A stretch of 43,057 nt of DNA from Anaerolineae bacterium (GTDB lineage: Bacteria > Chloroflexota > Anaerolineae > Aggregatilineales > J027), in contig JAIOHL010000320.1 in NCBI GenBank assembly GCA_019913005.1, forward strand, positions 1 through 43,057, given 5' to 3'. How positions within the stretch are numbered: the stretch's first letter is position 1; each line of letters opens with the position of its first letter. The notes below the pieces were generated by a model. The model was not told the origin of the DNA, did no database searches, and saw only the letters and a list, made by a program, of their open reading frames with translations. This document shows positions 1 through 7,428 of this stretch, piece after piece. Position numbers and translations under genes: made by a program.

Positions 1-156
1 ATGCAGCAGGCGGCGCGTGTGTCCGATTACACCGCCTTTATGCTGATGGGTCAAGAACGTGCGGGTGAACTGATTGAATTCAATCAAACTGATCGAATCT
101 TCACCCAGCCCGCCGATTCTCGCACCGAAGATTACATCACAGGGCGATTTGGCTGA
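1..156 (+). CDS. pstB: Phosphate ABC transporter ATP-binding protein PstB (C-terminal 51 residues, cut by window edge)
   Basis: The frame is open from base 1 to the TGA at 154-156 and encodes the typical PstB tail: a [12 protein letters not shown] stretch, a short acidic GELIEF segment, and a [10 protein letters not shown] terminus. PstB is the cytoplasmic ATPase of the PstSCAB high-affinity phosphate importer and works as a dimer under the PstA/PstC permeases. The ATG at base 1 is an internal methionine, not the start; the Walker and signature motifs lie upstream of the window. The stop overlaps the start of the next gene (arsC) in a TGATG arrangement. With phoU following, this marks the end of a pst operon. 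The identification rests on the C-terminal signature only. Confidence 0.85.
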   Translation: MQQAARVSDYTAFMLMGQERAGELIEFNQTDRIFTQPADSRTEDYITGRFG

Positions 157-587
157 TGGCATCTTCCCCAAAAACAGTCTTGTTCCTTTGCACGGGGAAC
201 TCCTGTCGCAGTCAAATGGCCGAAGGGCTTGTCAATGGACACCTGCATGGGGCTTGGCAAGCCTTTTCGGCGGGAACAAACCCGGCCTCACAGGTTCACC
301 CATTGGCAATTCAGGTAATGGGAGAAATCGGCCTCGATATTTCGCAGAACATCCCAAAACATACTGAGGCTTTCAAGGGCCACACCTTTAATGTGGTCAT
401 CACCGTTTGTGATAACGCCGCCGAGAACTGTCCTATCTGGCTTGGCAAGGGCCACAGGCAGCATATTGGCTTTGATGACCCGGCTGCTTTTGTTGGTTCC
501 CCGGAAGACACAATAGCCGTTTTCCGTCGGGTACGGGATGAGATTCAAGAACAAGTTTTGCAGTGGTTAAAAAACTTTAATCCATAG
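156..587 (+). CDS. arsC: Arsenate reductase, thioredoxin-coupled (low-molecular-weight phosphatase fold)
   Basis: 143 residues, the usual length of pI258-type ArsC. The P-loop CTGNSCR lies at residues 12-18 (CX5R, nucleophile Cys12), and the redox pair Cys85 and Cys92 sits in a VCDNAAENCP segment. This is the three-cysteine arrangement used by thioredoxin-linked arsenate reductases, which reduce As(V) to As(III) in the cytoplasm. The ATG overlaps the pstB stop (TGATG), indicating translational coupling, and phoU follows 25 bases after its stop. Arsenate enters through phosphate importers, so placement inside a pst-phoU operon makes sense: the enzyme would be co-induced with Pst under phosphate starvation. 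No arsR or arsenite efflux gene is visible in the window. A protein tyrosine phosphatase is less likely because the distal cysteine pair is present. Confidence 0.9.
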   Translation: MASSPKTVLFLCTGNSCRSQMAEGLVNGHLHGAWQAFSAGTNPASQVHPLAIQVMGEIGLDISQNIPKHTEAFKGHTFNVVITVCDNAAENCPIWLGKGHRQHIGFDDPAAFVGSPEDTIAVFRRVRDEIQEQVLQWLKNFNP

Positions 588-612
588 TAAAATGGAGGGG
601 GACGAAGGGACT

Positions 613-1281
613 ATGGTCTTGCCAAATCGAACGATCTTAGACCAAGAAGAAAACGAACTACGCGACAATATTTTACGGATGAGTGATCTCACCGATAAAG
701 CCATTGATCGTTGCATCCAATCACTGCGCACCCAGAATATTGAATTGGCTCGTCAAGTGATTGCCGACGATCAAAAAATTAATGATTTACGATATGTGGT
801 AGAAGAACAGGGTTATAAAGTTCTGGCGCTGCAAGCTCCGGCTGCGCGAGACATGCGCAAGGTGGTTGTCGCCATACATATCGCGGTGGAATTAGAGCGT
901 ATGGCCGATCACGCAGCGGGTATTGCCAAACTATGTGTAGAACTCGCCAAAGAATCGCCCCTGAAGCCCTTTGTAGACATTCCGCGCATGGCCGAAATCT
1001 CCCGCGAGATGCTGAGGGATGGTATCGCTGCCTATATGGATGCCAACACCGAACTGGCCGCTATAGTAGTGGAACGCGATAATGAAGTAGATGAATTGGA
1101 CAAGCAGGTCTACCGAGAACTGCTAACTTACATGCTCCAAGACGCACGCAACATCAATCGCGCCACCTATTTATTATGGGTCTCGCACAATATGGAGCGT
1201 ATCGCTGATCGCATCACCAATATTTGTGAACGGGTACTGTTTATGGTGACGGGTAATGTCCGTCAAAACCCAGAAGATTAA
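613..1281 (+). CDS. phoU: Phosphate signalling complex protein PhoU
   Basis: About 222 residues, matching the PhoU family: two related three-helix bundles. Conserved elements are visible: ALQAPAARDMRKVV (around residues 75-88) followed by ELERMADHAAGIAK, then a second bundle with a NINRATYLLWVSHNMERIADRITNI-like region. PhoU associates with the Pst transporter and the PhoR-type kinase and down-regulates phosphate uptake and Pho signalling. I prefer the ATG at 613, because purine-rich GGAGGGG at 594-600 and GAAGGGA at 604-610 precede it; an in-frame ATG at 592 would add seven residues. It follows pstB and arsC on the same strand, so the three are probably one transcript, ending at the hairpin downstream. 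Confidence 0.92.
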   Translation: MVLPNRTILDQEENELRDNILRMSDLTDKAIDRCIQSLRTQNIELARQVIADDQKINDLRYVVEEQGYKVLALQAPAARDMRKVVVAIHIAVELERMADHAAGIAKLCVELAKESPLKPFVDIPRMAEISREMLRDGIAAYMDANTELAAIVVERDNEVDELDKQVYRELLTYMLQDARNINRATYLLWVSHNMERIADRITNICERVLFMVTGNVRQNPED

Positions 1282-1291
1282 GCAAGTTGAC

Positions 1292-1328
1292 CTCAGTTTT
1301 GGATAGCCCCAGCCTATTCAAAACTGAG
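1292..1328 (+). terminator. Hairpin downstream of phoU, probable transcription end
   Basis: CTCAGTTTTG at 1292-1301 pairs exactly with CAAAACTGAG at 1319-1328. A further five pairs (one G-T) extend the stem to about 15 bp around a seven-base loop. It begins 11 bases after the phoU stop. There is no strong T-run after it (the sequence continues CTTGTTC), so it may be a weak terminator or an RNA-stabilising hairpin. Confidence 0.5.
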
Positions 1329-1375
1329 CTTGTTCTAACGCGGATTTATTCATAACACCACAACATCGAGGCACC

Positions 1376-2221
1376 ATGCCAAGTGAATTATCGCGTGAAG
1401 ATTTCCCTCCAAATCCTGCCGAGAAGCTAGGCTATACACTCGAATTTAATGATGAATTCGATGGCCTTGAACTGGATGCCCGCCATTGGAGTCCTCATTA
1501 TTTGCCCCAATGGAGTTCACGTGAACAATCAGTGGCGAACTACTCATTTGAGAATGGTCATCTAGTCCTACAAATCACAAAAGATCAGCCCCCGTGGTGT
1601 CCAGAATTTGACGGGGATGTACGGGCTTCTTCCCTCTAAACTGGGGTATTTTCTGGCCCAGTTGGCAGTAAACTAGGCCAAAGCCGATTCAGTGACCAGC
1701 TCGTCGTCCGCGAAGCCCAACCGAACACTCGCAAATATACCCCGCAGTTCGGCTATTTTGAAACACGGGTCAAGGGCTTGGCAACAAGCGCGAATCATGT
1801 CGCCTTGTGGACGATTGGTTACGAAGATGTACCGGAGCGATCTGCCGAAATATGTATGTTTGAACTGTTGGGCAATGAGGCTGGCCGAGACTCCTCCATC
1901 GTCAGATATGGGGTGCATCCTTGGAGCGACCCAACCATACGCGACGAGTTTTTTATAGAGCAATTCCCAATAGACACCACCCAATTTCATATTTATGCGG
2001 TGGAGTGGACCCCGACTCATATTGATTTCTACATTGATAACGTGAAGATAAAAGCCATCCACCAGTCGCCGCAACATCCGATGCAGTTGATGCTCAGTAT
2101 TTTTGAACTTCCCTTTGCAGGCGCATGGAATGGGCAATATAATCTCAACGACCCCTATCCCAAAAAGTTCACGATTGATTATGTGCGCGGCTACCAACCA
2201 ATCAATGGCTATGGCACTTAG
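1376..2221 (+). pseudogene. GH16-like (concanavalin A-fold) glycoside hydrolase interrupted by one in-frame TAA
   Basis: One reading frame runs from the ATG at 1376 to the TAG at 2219-2221 and is broken only by TAA at 1637-1639. Both halves belong to one GH16/laminarinase-like protein of about 281 residues. The first half has the GYTLEFNDEFDG entry strand with the DxxHWSPHY turn typical of GH16. The second has RFGYFETRVKG-type strands, the active-site strand SAEICMFELLG (codons 1841-1873), and terminal strands for the second sheet. The catalytic motif is normally ExDxxE; here it is EICMFE (1847-1864), so both glutamates stay but the middle aspartate is cysteine. The TAA sits where family members commonly have CAA (SSLQTG-like), consistent with a C-to-T change. 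If translated separately, the pieces are an 87-residue N-terminal peptide and a C-terminal piece starting near 1778. There is no signal peptide. Sequencing error or readthrough cannot be excluded. Confidence 0.7.
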
Positions 2222-2271
2222 TCCATAATTTGCATTTCATACTGGCTGAGGCTACGAAATTTCTATTTTGC

Positions 2272-3819
2272 CTATCGGCCCAGTGTCCACATCCACACAT
2301 TTTGCAGGCGACAGTAGGCTTGCTGTGGGGTTGAAATCACAATATGCACTGCGAATGTCCCCGCTACAGGTTGTAATTGAATCTGTCCTACTAACCGTCC
2401 ATTGACGAACAAACTGCCCTGTTCGCCGTTTGCCACAATCGTGAACCAATTATTTTGATTGAGGCCGGGCAGAATCGCAGGGGATTCAATCGCCAATCCA
2501 TCTGGGGCGGCCTCACCATCCTGATAATGAATGAAATAGGCTTGGCCCAATGGGGTAAATAGCATGGTGGCAAAATTTGCACCGTCCTGCTGACGAAAAA
2601 TGACGCCACACGCTGTATCTTCCGGCCCTTCTAGCAACGCCGCGCTGAACCCCAACACATAGTCTTGATAAAGATTTTCGCCCAGCATTGGATAGGCGCT
2701 AAATCCCACATCAGATGTAAAAATGAAGGCCTCGCGCGCCAACGCTTGCACACCCCCCTCAACTGTTGGGATAAAATCAGAGGCTCGCAGTTCATCCACA
2801 ATCTCTTGGGGTGTGCCTTGATACGCATAAATTCGATCGCCCGGTTGATTTGGCCCAATCGCTCCCAATTTGGCCGGATCATCGGTATAAAAACGACTGG
2901 TGAGATTAATCTCTCGCAGTGTCACCACAATATTATCAGCATGGTCAGCATCGGCTCGCAGCAAAATCGCCGCCTCCCCTGCTTCCACAGGCAGCATATC
3001 CATTGGTGCATCCAATTGAGCCACCAAGAGCCGATTCATCGCCACAAAAATAGTGCTGGCCTCTTGCCAAAAACTGAACTCCACCCGTTCTCCCAACGGC
3101 AAATCTAGTGGGTCACTGCTTTCGATTCCCGCCAGTTCTCGACTATTCCCATCTAGCAGATTCAACTCCCAATAGCCATCCGAAGTCAATTGAAATAACC
3201 AGTAACGGCTGTTTTGGGGTATCTCACGCAGCCGAAATTCAAGTGTATAAACATCATCTGGCAAATCGGCTACCAATTCAAGATAAAAGTCCTCAGCAGG
3301 CAGGGCTTTAATGGATTCGCGGGCCAGCGATTCTCCTTCCGGCAAATTCACAACAGCACTGGTACGGCGGTCAGCATCTCGATTGCTATAGCCATTGAGG
3401 AGGATAAGCCGGTACTCACCTGAAGTTGGCCCAAAACCGCCTCCTTCACGATATACCCGAACGGTATATAAGCCATCTAATTCCAATGAGATGGCTTCCA
3501 AACGCGCATCGGTTGTCTCAAAGGCAGCATTGTCGTTGCTGGCAATAACCTCAGCATTGGGGTTTAGCAACGTCAGGACAACATCCAAATCGCCACTGAC
3601 CTTTTCGGCTACCAGTGAGATAATCTGCCCGGCCTGCCCCTCGAATTTCCATTCTTCCAGCACCAACCCTTCGCCCAATTGCCCCGTCACAGGCTGAAAC
3701 AGCTTAAGTATATTTTCTGACTGCCGCTTGTGGTCTGCCTGTATTGCATGAGGATGAGCAGAAGCGGTCATCGCTAACAGACTACAGAGGATAAACACAA
3801 TTCGGCATTTCAGTTTCAT
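2272..3819 (-). CDS. Secreted protein with PPC-type and LamG-like beta-sandwich domains
   Basis: 515 residues. The N-terminus has a Sec signal peptide (basic MKLKCR, hydrophobic core, probable cleavage near residue 21 after TASA). Residues about 45-145 resemble the bacterial pre-peptidase C-terminal (PPC) domain, with the GQAGQIISLVAEK and GxYTVRVYREGG strand patterns. Two further regions, about 180-310 and 370-515, share a strand order ending in a FVNGRLVGQIQL or VAMNRLLVAQLD element, as in LamG/DUF1080 concanavalin-like sandwiches. No catalytic residues can be named. It is probably exported and binds carbohydrate or protein. It converges with the broken GH16-like gene and diverges from the RAM-domain gene at 3970. 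The start is the only one that gives a signal peptide. I recognise the domains, not a specific function. Confidence 0.75.
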   Translation of the reverse strand: MKLKCRIVFILCSLLAMTASAHPHAIQADHKRQSENILKLFQPVTGQLGEGLVLEEWKFEGQAGQIISLVAEKVSGDLDVVLTLLNPNAEVIASNDNAAFETTDARLEAISLELDGLYTVRVYREGGGFGPTSGEYRLILLNGYSNRDADRRTSAVVNLPEGESLARESIKALPAEDFYLELVADLPDDVYTLEFRLREIPQNSRYWLFQLTSDGYWELNLLDGNSRELAGIESSDPLDLPLGERVEFSFWQEASTIFVAMNRLLVAQLDAPMDMLPVEAGEAAILLRADADHADNIVVTLREINLTSRFYTDDPAKLGAIGPNQPGDRIYAYQGTPQEIVDELRASDFIPTVEGGVQALAREAFIFTSDVGFSAYPMLGENLYQDYVLGFSAALLEGPEDTACGVIFRQQDGANFATMLFTPLGQAYFIHYQDGEAAPDGLAIESPAILPGLNQNNWFTIVANGEQGSLFVNGRLVGQIQLQPVAGTFAVHIVISTPQQAYCRLQNVWMWTLGR

Positions 3820-3969
3820 GTCTAACCAGTAACTTTCTTCAGGAAAAATTCGGTAAATTCACAACAAATCAGTTACGTCTGGTCTAGCATCCACTTCGCC
3901 TAGAGGGTATCATAGTTTTACACTATTGAGCGAAATGAAATTTAGAAAAATATCTTAGAGGGGTGCAAA

Positions 3970-4263
3970 ATGGTCAATGCAATTGTACTCATCAATGTGG
4001 AACGTGGGCAGGTCAACCCCGTTGCCCAACAAATTATTAACATTGATGGAGTTACGGATGTTTTTTCCATCGCGGGTCGTTACGATCTCGCCGCCATTTT
4101 GCGAACCGAATCTAATGAACATGTTGCAGAAATTGTCACGGTAATTATTCGGGGTATTAAGGGCATTCTTGCCACTGAAACCCTGATTGCTTTCAAAGCC
4201 TATTCCAAGTCGGACCTTGATGCAGCCTTTAGTATCGGGAATGAAGAACTCAACAACAAGTAG
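3970..4263 (+). CDS. Stand-alone Lrp/AsnC ligand-binding (RAM) domain protein
   Basis: 97 residues. The whole protein corresponds to the alpha-beta RAM domain of Lrp/AsnC regulators, with the pattern VLINVERGQVNPVAQQIINIDGV, then VFSIAGRYDLAAIL, then the ILATETLIAFKAY strand. There is no helix-turn-helix. Such SMRP-type proteins oligomerise and bind amino acids or related effectors, and may modulate full-length Lrp proteins. A good ribosome binding site, AGAGGGG (3957-3963), precedes the ATG by about six bases. The stop is eight bases from the ATG of the receiver-domain gene, suggesting co-expression. The divergent neighbour starts at 3819; I found no convincing -35/-10 pair in the 150-base gap. 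Confidence 0.85.
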   Translation: MVNAIVLINVERGQVNPVAQQIINIDGVTDVFSIAGRYDLAAILRTESNEHVAEIVTVIIRGIKGILATETLIAFKAYSKSDLDAAFSIGNEELNNK

Positions 4264-4271
4264 GACACCAA

Positions 4272-4631
4272 ATGCGTATTCTGTATCTCGAAGATGACCC
4301 CGCCAACCTCGCACTCTTTGATCGTATTGCCCAACTCTATGGGGATGAAATTATCACCGTCGCCCACCCTGAAGATGCCATTGCTGAATTACAATCTGAC
4401 GCATTCGATTTGATCGTCGCCGATGTGTATTTGGGCACAGGCGTGATGGACGGCATTGAATTTGCCGAATATCTACGAAGTGCCGGTCTACAAACTCCTA
4501 TTATTTCAATCACCGCCTATGATTTTGAAGAATATGAACGCCGCAGTGAAGAAGCGGGTGCGGAATATCATATTGTCAAACCCATTGCGGTGAATGACCT
4601 CATTGCTGTTATTAATCAGTTTCGGGCCTAG
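4272..4631 (+). CDS. Orphan single-domain response regulator (REC)
   Basis: 119 residues forming one CheY-like receiver domain and nothing else. The acidic pocket is Asp8/Asp9 (YLEDDP), the phospho-acceptor Asp51 (LIVADVYLG), the switch Thr81 (SITAYD) and the conserved Lys103 (HIVKPI). All key residues are present, so phosphorylation is expected. With no output domain it must act by protein-protein contact or as a phosphorelay intermediate. AGGA (4263-4266) precedes the ATG by five bases. It sits directly after the RAM-domain gene. No histidine kinase is adjacent; the nearest one in the window is at 39324-41723 and has an unusual H-box. A partner cannot be assigned. Confidence 0.9.
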   Translation: MRILYLEDDPANLALFDRIAQLYGDEIITVAHPEDAIAELQSDAFDLIVADVYLGTGVMDGIEFAEYLRSAGLQTPIISITAYDFEEYERRSEEAGAEYHIVKPIAVNDLIAVINQFRA

Positions 4632-4652
4632 TCGCCTTTAGGATGATGACGG

Positions 4653-6266
4653 GTGTCCGCTGAAAATCCTTCACTAAGTCGTCATCCCATTTTACAACTT
4701 GTCACTCAATTAACCCGCTCCGACCTCCTGCTCATTCTATTGATTGGGCTGGTGGCTTTTTCGGCGCGGGTGATACCCGAACCCCGTACCGTTGACGATG
4801 CCTTTATTACCTTTCGCTACAGCCGCAATCTCGTCGAGGCGGAAGGCTTCGTTTACAACCCCGACAGCAAGGTATTAGGCACTACTACCCCGCTTTATAC
4901 CCTGCTGATGGCGGGTTTTGGTGGGATTATGGGCGATCATTATCAGTGGTACGCCCTATTCATCAACGCCCTTGCCGATACCCTTTCCGTTGTGCTGCTT
5001 TATCTGCTGGCGCGATATTTAACAGGCAGTCGTCTGGCGGGTGGGCTTTTGGGACTGCTGTGGGCATTACTTTCCTACAGTGTCACTTTTGCCATTGGCG
5101 GTATGGAAACCAGCGTCCACAACTTGCTGATGATTGCCGCATGGGTCACCTATCTGGATAAGCAGCGTGGTTGGGTCGGTACGTTGGTGGCGTTGGGTCT
5201 CCTGACCCGTCCCGATGCCCTATTATGGGCCGCCCCGCTGATGCTCCATCAATTATGGACGGCATGGCGTGAACGCACCGCCGATCAAAATTTATGGTCA
5301 TGGCTACCCCTGCCGGATTATGTTGCCGGACTCATCATCGGCCTTCCTTGGGTCATCTTTGCCACGCTCTATTTTGGCAGCCCTCTGCCCCATACCATCG
5401 GCACAAAATCAGTGGTCTATCAAGTAGATGGCACGCAGGCCCTGATTAAGATGCTGCAACAGTTCGCCAATCCGATTGATCAATTTGAAATCTTGGGGCC
5501 AGTTGTGGGCACAGGTATCGGCTTGATTTTATTTCCTTTTCTGGCATTGGTCGGTCTTCGGGCAATGTTAAAACCCTACCCCCGTACCCTGCCGATTTTT
5601 CTCCATGCGTGGCTCTATCTCATTGTTTTTAGCGCCACCAATCCCTTGATTTTCCGCTGGTATCTGACCCCGCCCATGCCTGCCTATTTGTTGGCAATCG
5701 TCTGCGGCGCGTATTCATTAGGTCAGTCGCTCACGCCGTCAATTGGAGCACAGCGACTCAAATTCGTGGCCTATGGCTTGAGTGCCTTTGCCGTACTATG
5801 TGTCTTAGCAGGCTGGCAGCTAAAACCCGACCATCGCCCCAATCGCCCTGCCCCCAAAATGGCCTTCCACGAAATCGAATTGAATTATCAAACCGTTGCC
5901 GAGCGCCTTGTCCGTGAAGAAAATATCGGGCCAGACACCCTCATTGCTGCCGGGGATATTGGCGCAGTCGGTTTTTTCAGCCATGCCCGTATTTTGGATA
6001 CTATCGGCCTTGTCACCCATGATTTAAATCACTATTACGAAACCGATGGCTACCAAGACCTGATTCCCCAAGACGGCAATTATGCTATCCCGCCCCAACT
6101 GATTTTTGACCGTCAGCCCGATTACATCATCACAATGTTAGATTTTGTCAAACTTGGCTTACAACAAGACTCCCGTTTTGCCGAGCAATATGAACTGCTC
6201 TACGAAATCAAAACCAATTATTATGGCGGCGCGATGCTGGTTTACAAACGTATCGCCGTGCAGTGA
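4653..6266 (+). CDS. GT-C fold membrane glycosyltransferase (GT39/ArnT-like)
   Basis: 537 residues starting at GTG. About ten hydrophobic segments lie between residues 22 and 390, followed by a soluble C-terminal region of about 140 residues. After the first membrane helix comes the acidic loop TVDDAFITFRYSRNL (Asp48, Asp49) and GFVYNPDSKVLGTTTPLYTLL. This is the arrangement of GT-C enzymes that take sugars from polyprenyl-phosphate carriers, with the aspartate as presumed catalytic base facing the outside. The C-terminal GDIGAVGFFSHARILDTIGL-type segment is common in bacterial members. It opens the long run of co-directional envelope-glycan genes, but a promoter follows it at 6332, so it may be a separate unit. 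Donor and acceptor sugars cannot be read from sequence. Confidence 0.8.
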   Translation: MSAENPSLSRHPILQLVTQLTRSDLLLILLIGLVAFSARVIPEPRTVDDAFITFRYSRNLVEAEGFVYNPDSKVLGTTTPLYTLLMAGFGGIMGDHYQWYALFINALADTLSVVLLYLLARYLTGSRLAGGLLGLLWALLSYSVTFAIGGMETSVHNLLMIAAWVTYLDKQRGWVGTLVALGLLTRPDALLWAAPLMLHQLWTAWRERTADQNLWSWLPLPDYVAGLIIGLPWVIFATLYFGSPLPHTIGTKSVVYQVDGTQALIKMLQQFANPIDQFEILGPVVGTGIGLILFPFLALVGLRAMLKPYPRTLPIFLHAWLYLIVFSATNPLIFRWYLTPPMPAYLLAIVCGAYSLGQSLTPSIGAQRLKFVAYGLSAFAVLCVLAGWQLKPDHRPNRPAPKMAFHEIELNYQTVAERLVREENIGPDTLIAAGDIGAVGFFSHARILDTIGLVTHDLNHYYETDGYQDLIPQDGNYAIPPQLIFDRQPDYIITMLDFVKLGLQQDSRFAEQYELLYEIKTNYYGGAMLVYKRIAVQ

Positions 6267-6331
6267 GCCTACGTTTGCCCAACCGTGTAATTACATCACG
6301 TGGGCCTGCCGTGTAGATTTGTCCACCCCTC

Positions 6332-6340
6332 TGCTATAAT
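6332..6340 (+). promoter_or_regulatory. Extended -10 promoter upstream of the flippase-like gene
   Basis: TGCTATAAT contains a perfect -10 hexamer (6335-6340) with an upstream TGn extension; no good -35 lies at standard spacing. The start site would be near 6347, leaving a leader of about 38 bases before the TTG start at 6385. It lies in the 118-base gap after the GT-C gene and is the most likely promoter for the genes that follow. Confidence 0.6.
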
Positions 6341-6384
6341 GGCGCGGCGTTAAACTTTCTGGAACATAAGACGAGTAGAGTGCG

Positions 6385-7428
6385 TTGAAAAAGTGGCTGA
6401 CATTTGGCCTCGGCGCGGTAGTCAGTGTAGGAATTTTCGTCGCGTTGGTTGGCTCGGAACTGGATGCAGTACAAGATGAATTAGCACGGGCACGGTATAT
6501 CTATCTGCTACCCTGTGCCTTGCTGCTGTTTGCGGGACTGCTAACGCGGGCCATGCGCTGGCATATCCTGTTAGATAAAAAGGTCAGTGTGTGGCACAGT
6601 TTCCACATTATGAATGTCGGCTACTTTGTCAGTTCCATTCTGCCTTTCCGCATTGGTGATTTCGCACGGGCATGGCTGACTAGCCGCCTCAAATCACCTG
6701 TTTCTGGGTTTACCTCGCTTAGTACCATTGTGGTCGAGCGTTTAGTAGATCTGCTGTTTGTCGTGTTGGTATTGGGGGTCTGCCTCGCCGTTTTGGATGT
6801 CCCAAGTGAAGTCACATCCGTTGGTGTGTTAATGGGCACTGCCGCTCTGGTTGCCCTGATTACCCTCAGCATTTTTTCTGCCCGACCCACATTAGCCAAA
6901 TCGGTCTTAAGTTGGGTCGAAGGCTGGCTGCCGATTTTGCGCCGCTTAAAATTAGATGAACGGCTTGACCATATCTTGATAGGCTTTGCACCGATTGGTC
7001 GCCCCAAAACCGCCCTAACTGTTTTCTTCTGGACGTCCTTTTCGTGGTTTTTTTCCATTCTCGCAGGATATGCTCTCCTGTTTATGCTGTTTGATAAACC
7101 CAGCATCGAAGCCGCCGCTCTGTTTGTCGTCTTGGGGTCGTTCTCCGTCGCCCTGCCCGCCGTCCCCGGCAATCTCGGCCCATTTGAAGGCGCTGTCGTG
7201 GGTGGATTATGGATTGCAGGGCTAATTGAGAAAGCCACCGCCCCCGAAAACGCTCCGGCGATTGCGTTTGCCGCGATTTTGCACGCGCTGTTGATTGCCC
7301 TGTATATTATCTTTGGGTTGATCGGGCTGTATGTCGAACACACCTCGGTACGACAGGTGCGGCGCGGCGCATCTACCCTGACCGAACATGACACCAGCGT
7401 TAAAGTATTGGCGGAGGGGGTATCGTGA
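6385..7428 (+). CDS. Flippase-like membrane protein (LPG synthase TM region / UPF0104 family)
   Basis: 347 residues, start TTG. Around eight membrane helices are visible. The family hallmarks are the loop after helix 2 (RAMRWHILLD), the SSILPFRIGDFARAWL segment near residues 88-103, a TIVVERLVDLLF motif near 116-127, and ALPAVPGNLGPFEGAV around 253-268. This family covers the membrane domain of MprF and archaeal AglD-type proteins and is often called flippase-like. A role in moving lipid-linked sugars across the membrane is inferred from context. Its stop overlaps the GTG start of the GT4 gene by four bases (GTGA), so the two are translationally coupled. The extended -10 at 6332 probably drives it. 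Confidence 0.85.
   Translation: MKKWLTFGLGAVVSVGIFVALVGSELDAVQDELARARYIYLLPCALLLFAGLLTRAMRWHILLDKKVSVWHSFHIMNVGYFVSSILPFRIGDFARAWLTSRLKSPVSGFTSLSTIVVERLVDLLFVVLVLGVCLAVLDVPSEVTSVGVLMGTAALVALITLSIFSARPTLAKSVLSWVEGWLPILRRLKLDERLDHILIGFAPIGRPKTALTVFFWTSFSWFFSILAGYALLFMLFDKPSIEAAALFVVLGSFSVALPAVPGNLGPFEGAVVGGLWIAGLIEKATAPENAPAIAFAAILHALLIALYIIFGLIGLYVEHTSVRQVRRGASTLTEHDTSVKVLAEGVS

Noticed and set aside
1673-2197. A 174-codon open frame on the minus strand opposite the GH16-like gene
   Set aside because: It mirrors a well-supported coding frame, has no recognisable domain, and no ribosome binding site.
3820-3969. A TTTACA motif at 3917-3922 as a promoter for the RAM-domain gene
   Set aside because: No acceptable -10 occurs at 16-18 bases; the nearest AT-rich hexamers are too far or too weak.
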